In this document: positions 59,990-64,000 of the stretch, piece after piece
Position numbering within the stretch: the first letter of the stretch is position 1
Layout of the letters: each line of letters begins with the position of its first letter
Origin: Brevibacillus sp051967035
Lineage (GTDB): Bacteria > Bacillota > Bacilli > Brevibacillales > Brevibacillaceae
Direction of reading: 5' to 3'
Length of the DNA: 64,000 nucleotides
Assembly (NCBI RefSeq): GCF_051967035.1
Contig: NZ_JBQCKK010000003.1
Span: 124,001-188,000, forward strand
Made by a program: the position numbers and the translations under genes
The notes under the pieces: generated by a model
The model's database searches: none
The model's input: only the letters and a program-made list of their open reading frames with translations
What the model was told of the DNA's origin: nothing

Positions 59990-60880
59990 TTACGCCCTGC
60001 CCTCATCCGTGGCCGGCGTGTTCATCCGCAGGGCAGTTGGCTGCTCATCCATCGGCAAGTCGTCCTGCTTCTCCTGCTTGTACCAGTGATAGAAGACATA
60101 GGCGAGTACAGAGCCGTACACAAGCTCCTGCACCAGCTTCATGATGATTCCGCCAAGACGCTGGTCGCTGAAGGTGCTAAGACTCGGGAACAGCTGCGGA
60201 GCCGCGATGTACGTCGCATACAACGGATCGGACGCGAAAATAATCAGCGCACAGGCGGGCGTAATCAGCACGCCATTGGCGAAGATGTACGCCAGCTTTT
60301 TCAATCCGGCCAGCTGTCTCTTGCTGTCGGACAGCGGGCTGACAATCGGCCACCACATCGCAAAGGCAGCCACGATCAAAACAAGATGGTAGACCGTCAT
60401 CCATTGGTGGTGCAGAGCTACCGCGTCAAAAATAAACGGGATGTGGTAAAAGGAAAACAGCGTATTGAACAAAAGCGCTGCTACCAGCGGATGTGTCAAA
60501 GCTTGCAGCATCGCCTGGAGCGGTCTTGGCCGAAAGATTTTTTGCAGAATCCACTCAGGCATCGCCAAAAGCGCGATGGGAGGCAGGGCAAAATATAAAA
60601 TCGATTGCTGCAGCATGTGCAAGCTGAACAAGTAATGATGGCCGTAATAGCTGATCGGGCTCCCCTGCGCCGCGTAAAACAGCAACAGGGCAAAAAGAAA
60701 CAGCAGCTTTTGCCTCGTGGTTGCCGTCGTGGCATTTGCAAAACGTGTATGCAAGGGACCTGTCACCAGGAAATATACCGTAGCGATAAGCAACGTGAAA
60801 AGCATCACATCGGGACTCCACAAATCTGAAAAGGATGCCGTCGCGTTCATGGCTGACAGCTCGTGTTGATGCTGACCCAT
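59990..60880 (-). CDS. ctaG: Cytochrome c oxidase assembly factor CtaG (caa3 type)
   Basis: 296-residue membrane protein of the bacillar CtaG/YppE-like caa3_CtaG family, unrelated to Cox11. About seven helices; typical segments are LLIATVYFLVTGPLHTRF, FYAAQGSPISYYGHHYLFSL, HMLQQSILYFALPPIALLAM, FNTLFSFYHIPFIFD and PIVSPLSDSKRQLAGLKKLA. Conserved His and Tyr are consistent with metal handling during caa3 oxidase assembly. ATG 60880 with GGGAGG upstream. First gene of ctaG-ctaM-ctaB-ctaA. The oxidase subunit genes (ctaCDEF) are not in the window. Confidence 0.93.
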   Translation of the reverse strand: MGQHQHELSAMNATASFSDLWSPDVMLFTLLIATVYFLVTGPLHTRFANATTATTRQKLLFLFALLLFYAAQGSPISYYGHHYLFSLHMLQQSILYFALPPIALLAMPEWILQKIFRPRPLQAMLQALTHPLVAALLFNTLFSFYHIPFIFDAVALHHQWMTVYHLVLIVAAFAMWWPIVSPLSDSKRQLAGLKKLAYIFANGVLITPACALIIFASDPLYATYIAAPQLFPSLSTFSDQRLGGIIMKLVQELVYGSVLAYVFYHWYKQEKQDDLPMDEQPTALRMNTPATDEGRA

Positions 60881-61184
60881 TCAAATCCTCCCTTCCTCAT
60901 AGTAAAGCCTGGGCTTCGCCACGCAAGTCGTTTGCGAGGCCATCGCTCCCAACAGGGCACAGGTCGCTGACCGCTTCGCACAGTCTGGCGGAGCTGCGCG
61001 TAATGTCGATGGGAATTTTGGAAAATGCGAATCTACCTACTAAGGGTGCCCTCTATCCAATCTCCATTATACCGTTGATTCTCTCTTTCTTTGATAAGAA
61101 AAATGAACAAAGTGTTGACAAATGCTCCGGTAAAAAATAAAGAGACCAGATTCCCTCTGGTCCCGTAGAAACACCTTGCTTGGC
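60881..61184. promoter_or_regulatory. ctaG upstream region with -10 element and long leader
   Basis: On the minus strand TATAAT lies at 61066-61071 without a good -35. The implied leader of about 180 nt can pair AGGGCAC with GTGCCCT (61052-61046 with 60960-60954) over a long range. The right end holds the aldehyde dehydrogenase terminator. No gene is seen. Confidence 0.4.
61144..61162 (-). terminator. Terminator of the paa/aldehyde dehydrogenase operon
   Basis: GACCAGA (61144-61150) and TCTGGTC (61156-61162) form a 7-bp stem, followed on the minus strand by TCTTTATTTTTTA. Confidence 0.85.
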
Positions 61185-62627
61185 TTACACTCCGAAGGAA
61201 ACGAATTTCGTCTCCAGATACTCATCCATGCCGTAGCGGCCGCCTTCACGGCCGATGCCGCTTTCCTTGAATCCGCCGAACGGCGCTTGCGTCTGGGTTG
61301 GCGAGCCGTCATTGATGCCGACAATGCCGTACTCCAGCTGCTCTGCCATCCGGAAGCAGCGCTGATTGTCACGGGTGTACACGTAGGCAGCCAGGCCGTA
61401 GCGCGTATCGTTTGCTTGCCGCACCACGTCTGCCTCGTCTGTGAAGCGAACGAGCGGAACGACAGGCCCAAACGTTTCTTCGTTGGCAATCTTCATCGCT
61501 TCTGTCACACCTGTGATGACAGTCGGCTCGCAATAGAAGCCGTTCGCGTACTCGCCTTCTGTCAGGCGGTTGCCGCCGTAGACGACCTGTCCGCCTTTTG
61601 CTTTGGCATCCTCAATGTGCTCCAGCACTTTGTTCAGCGCGCGCTCGTTCACCAGCGGACCGATTTCCGTCTCCTTCAAGCGGCCGTCTCCGACTTTTGC
61701 CCGTTTCAGGCGCTCGATCAGCTTTTCGGTAAAGGCATCGGCCACATCTTCGTGGACGTACAGACGGTTTGTACAAATGCACATTTGCCCGGAGTTGCGG
61801 AACTTGCTCTCAAACAGCCCTTTGACCGCCGCGTCCAGATCCGCGTCCGGGAACACGATGAACGGCGCATGTCCGCCCAGCTCCATGCTGACGCGCTTCA
61901 CCTGCTTGGCCGCGCCCTCCATCAGCAGCTTGCCCACGCGGGTAGAGCCTGTAAAGCCGATTTTGCTGAGCTTCGGATTCTCGATAAACTCCTGGCCGAT
62001 GGATTCCGGCTTGCCGATGACGAGGTTGACGACGCCTTTCGGGAAGCCAGCCTGCTCGATCAGCTCAAATAGACGGATCGCAGACAGAGGAGTCGACTCC
62101 GCCGGCTTCAGCACCACTGTGCAGCCCGCCGCCAGAGCAGGAGCGATTTTTCGGGCGACCATGTTCACCGGGAAGTTCCAGGGCGTGATGGCCCCGACTA
62201 CGCCTACAGGCTGGCGGAGCACCATGATGCGCTTGTTCGGTACGGACGAAGGAATCGTCTCGCCGTAGACGCGCTTCGCTTCTTCCGCGTACCAGACAAA
62301 ATTGTCCGCGGCGCCCAGCACTTCGCCCTTGGCCTCGCCGAGCGGTTTGCCCATTTCGGCCGAAATAATGCCCGCCAGCTCATCGCGGCTTTTCTTGACC
62401 AGTTCGGACAGCGTGTACAAATATTTGGAGCGCTCGCGAGCAGTCAGACGCGACCAGCTGCCAAACGCCTCGTGCGCAGCGTCAATCGCTTTTCTGGCAT
62501 CGCGCTCATCCCCAAAAGCGGCGCTTCCCACGACTTCGCCAGTAGCCGGATTGACGATCTGTATCGATTCGCCGCCCTCGGCGGAAACCCATTCTCCATT
62601 GATATACATTTGCTTGAACTCTCCCAC
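61185..62627 (-). CDS. gabD: NAD(P)-dependent aldehyde dehydrogenase, succinate-semialdehyde dehydrogenase-like
   Basis: 480-residue ALDH. Landmarks are GVVGAITPWNFPVNMVARKI, VVLKPAESTPLSA, IGFTGSTRVGK, the general-base Glu in VSMELGGHAPFIVF, the catalytic Cys in SGQMCICTNRLYVHE, and the C-terminal APFGGFKESGIGREGGRYG with YLETKFVSFGV, which is the SSADH/GabD-type ending. The start is GTG 62627 with GAGAGGAG upstream; an ATG six codons downstream is the alternative. It directly follows paaD in the same transcript and precedes a terminator, so in this setting it may oxidise an aldehyde made in aromatic catabolism rather than serve GABA use. The symbol reflects similarity only. Confidence 0.88.
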   Translation of the reverse strand: MGEFKQMYINGEWVSAEGGESIQIVNPATGEVVGSAAFGDERDARKAIDAAHEAFGSWSRLTARERSKYLYTLSELVKKSRDELAGIISAEMGKPLGEAKGEVLGAADNFVWYAEEAKRVYGETIPSSVPNKRIMVLRQPVGVVGAITPWNFPVNMVARKIAPALAAGCTVVLKPAESTPLSAIRLFELIEQAGFPKGVVNLVIGKPESIGQEFIENPKLSKIGFTGSTRVGKLLMEGAAKQVKRVSMELGGHAPFIVFPDADLDAAVKGLFESKFRNSGQMCICTNRLYVHEDVADAFTEKLIERLKRAKVGDGRLKETEIGPLVNERALNKVLEHIEDAKAKGGQVVYGGNRLTEGEYANGFYCEPTVITGVTEAMKIANEETFGPVVPLVRFTDEADVVRQANDTRYGLAAYVYTRDNQRCFRMAEQLEYGIVGINDGSPTQTQAPFGGFKESGIGREGGRYGMDEYLETKFVSFGV

Positions 62628-62652
62628 GACTATCGCTCCTCTCACTCTCTGT

Positions 62653-63156
62653 TCAATAGATTGGCTTTAGGGCCTCAAACGGATTTTTGCAGTGCCGGCA
62701 ATACAAAATGCTGCGGCATGCGGCAGGGCCAAACAGGTTGTCAATCTGTGTATACGGGGAGTCGCAGTAAGGACAGGCTACTTCCCAGACATCTCCCGGC
62801 TTGAAATCAATAGGCGGCGGTGCAATGCCGAAGCTTTTCAGCTTGCCTCTCGCCTCTGGTGCGATGCGATCGGACGTCCAAGCAGGGTCGTAGACAAACT
62901 GTACCTCGACTTTGTTGATGCCTTCCGCCTCTACCAGCTTTTCTGCGATGTTCTTTTTCATGATCTCCAGCGCGGGACAGCCGACGAAGGTAGGGAGCAC
63001 GTCGACGTGTACGACGTCTTCCTCTACCCGCACCTGGTGGATCATCCCCATCTCTACCATGCTGATGACCGGAATTTCCGGATCAGTCACTTGTTGCAGC
63101 AGTTCCCAGCATGTCGCTTCCCGTCCATCGTGTACGTGCATTCCTTCTTGCGCCAT
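62653..63156 (-). CDS. paaD: Phenylacetyl-CoA 1,2-epoxidase subunit PaaD
   Basis: 167 residues. The N-terminal DUF59/MIP18-like domain has LLQQVTDPEIPVISMVEMGM and VLPTFVGCPALEIMKKNIAE with the conserved Cys. The C-terminus has a metal-binding-like cysteine set in VACPYCDSPYTQIDNLFGP, CRSILYCRHCKNPFEALKP. PaaD is needed for iron-sulfur/cofactor maturation of the PaaABCE epoxidase. Start ATG 63156 with AAAGGAG 8 nt upstream; 14 bp after paaC. Confidence 0.95.
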   Translation of the reverse strand: MAQEGMHVHDGREATCWELLQQVTDPEIPVISMVEMGMIHQVRVEEDVVHVDVLPTFVGCPALEIMKKNIAEKLVEAEGINKVEVQFVYDPAWTSDRIAPEARGKLKSFGIAPPPIDFKPGDVWEVACPYCDSPYTQIDNLFGPAACRSILYCRHCKNPFEALKPIY

Positions 63157-63170
63157 GCAGATCACTCCTT

Positions 63171-64000
63171 TTACCAGCCCGCAGCCGGATCGATGCGATA
63201 CACTTCCGACAAGGTAGCCAACGCCTGCGCCAACTCAGCCGTATGCTGTCCGTAGCGACCGCGTTCCGCCGGCACTCCCGGCTCTCCCGGCCAGACAAGT
63301 CCCGCTTTTTCGAAAATTTCCCGGGTCAGCGTCAGCCACTTCTCTCTCAGCTCGCCCTCGGCGGCAATCAGACCACAGCGGACGATGCTGTCTGCGTTCG
63401 GACCGAGCTGGCTCAGCTCTCCGGCGTCCTTCCATACCTTTTCAATCGCCGCTTCCAGCCGTTGCCGCGCTTCGGGCGTGCTGTTCGCCAGCTGTTTCAG
63501 CCATACTTGCCAGTGCATCAAGTGGTAGCGATGCTCGGTCAGCATTTTGCGGCTGACCAGCGTAAGCGGCACATAGGAGGACTGCAGCAATGCCTCCAGG
63601 CGCACTTGCTTGTGCAAGCCGTATACGTAGCTGCGGACAATCGCGTACGCCCAGTCGTAGTGAGGATCGCTGTTGTAGTCGCCTTCCCCGTTTTTGCGCT
63701 CGACGAGAATCGCGTTGCGAAACGCATCCGCTTCGCGAAGCTGGGCGAGATCGTCGGCCTTGCCCACGCCAAGCTGCTCCAGCATTTCATAAAACATCAC
63801 GGCATGGCCCATCATGTCCTGCGACATGGAAGAAAACGCGACGTCCTCTTCGATATGCGGGGCAAGCCCGAGCCATTCCGAGCCCCGATACGCGAGAATA
63901 AAGTCGTCGTCAGCCAGTTGGAACAACAGATCGGTCAAGGCTTGCGCATATTCGGGATTTTGCTTCGCCGCTTCTACTGTCTCTACTCGTGAAAAGTCGC
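63171..64000 (-). CDS. paaC: Phenylacetyl-CoA 1,2-epoxidase subunit PaaC (5' truncated by window edge)
   Basis: Ferritin-like structural subunit of the PaaABCE multicomponent oxygenase that epoxidises phenylacetyl-CoA. The frame stays open to the right edge: before LTDLLFQLADDDFILAYRGS it reads VETVEAAKQNPEYAQA, which is usual PaaC N-terminal sequence, so the TTG at 63938 is internal and only the first residues are missing. Typical blocks are EWLGLAPHIEEDVAFSSMSQ, DMMGHAVMFYEML and TEHRYHLMHWQVWLKQL. The stop at 63171 is 14 bp from paaD. paaA and paaB are expected to the right of the window. Confidence 0.94.
   Translation of the reverse strand, partial: DFSRVETVEAAKQNPEYAQALTDLLFQLADDDFILAYRGSEWLGLAPHIEEDVAFSSMSQDMMGHAVMFYEMLEQLGVGKADDLAQLREADAFRNAILVERKNGEGDYNSDPHYDWAYAIVRSYVYGLHKQVRLEALLQSSYVPLTLVSRKMLTEHRYHLMHWQVWLKQLANSTPEARQRLEAAIEKVWKDAGELSQLGPNADSIVRCGLIAAEGELREKWLTLTREIFEKAGLVWPGEPGVPAERGRYGQHTAELAQALATLSEVYRIDPAAGW

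Overview
The window looks like the chromosome of an aerobic, endospore-forming member of the Bacillota with high G+C for that phylum, most likely Brevibacillus or a close relative. This is inferred from gene content and AGGAGG-type ribosome sites, not from any marker comparison. Supporting genes are a Ger(x)C germination protein, AdeR/Ald, AddAB and SbcCD, CtaABGM heme-A and cytochrome oxidase assembly, ScoAB, YugI, YndJ and a phenylacetate (paa) cluster. No rRNA or tRNA gene was recognised.

Layout. 0-7.1 kb: the end of a germination gene; adeR-ald for alanine use; a small membrane protein; and an XRE-cupin regulator divergent from an MHS transporter plus an ornithine-cyclodeaminase-family enzyme, with paired promoters and a palindromic operator between them. 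7.2-14.1 kb: a CheY-like receiver, a membrane-anchored BMP-domain protein coupled to an orphan histidine kinase, a LysR regulator coupled to a hydrolase, and an aldo/keto reductase. 14.2-19.8 kb: a split sulfonate locus, with ssuD-ssuB-ssuC on the minus strand and a flavin monooxygenase plus ssuA on the plus strand. 19.9-31.3 kb: yugI, ackA, a vanZ-like gene with an in-frame amber codon, an RND-type efflux pair that has lost the usual proton-relay residues, scoAB with a CRE-like site, an esterase, and yndJ behind a strongly folded leader.

31.4-32.1 kb: a type I-C-like CRISPR array of seven intact repeats plus one decayed repeat, with its leader but no cas genes nearby. It is followed by purU and topB. 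36.0-38.5 kb is an A/T-rich accessory island. It holds an IS256-family transposase remnant, an unlisted 55-residue membrane protein, a secreted protein of unknown family and an IS5-family transposase remnant.

38.5-42.4 kb: a drug-export operon (HlyD-like adaptor, ABC ATPase, ABC-2 permease, TetR) with two matching operator-like palindromes upstream. 42.5-44.9 kb: a small membrane protein, a DUF402 protein and a cationic amino acid permease. 45.0-57.2 kb: one four-gene DNA-end-processing operon in the order sbcD-sbcC-addB-addA. 57.4-60.9 kb: ctaG-ctaM-ctaB-ctaA. The window ends in a catabolic operon, paaC-paaD followed by an aldehyde dehydrogenase, with paaC running off the right edge.
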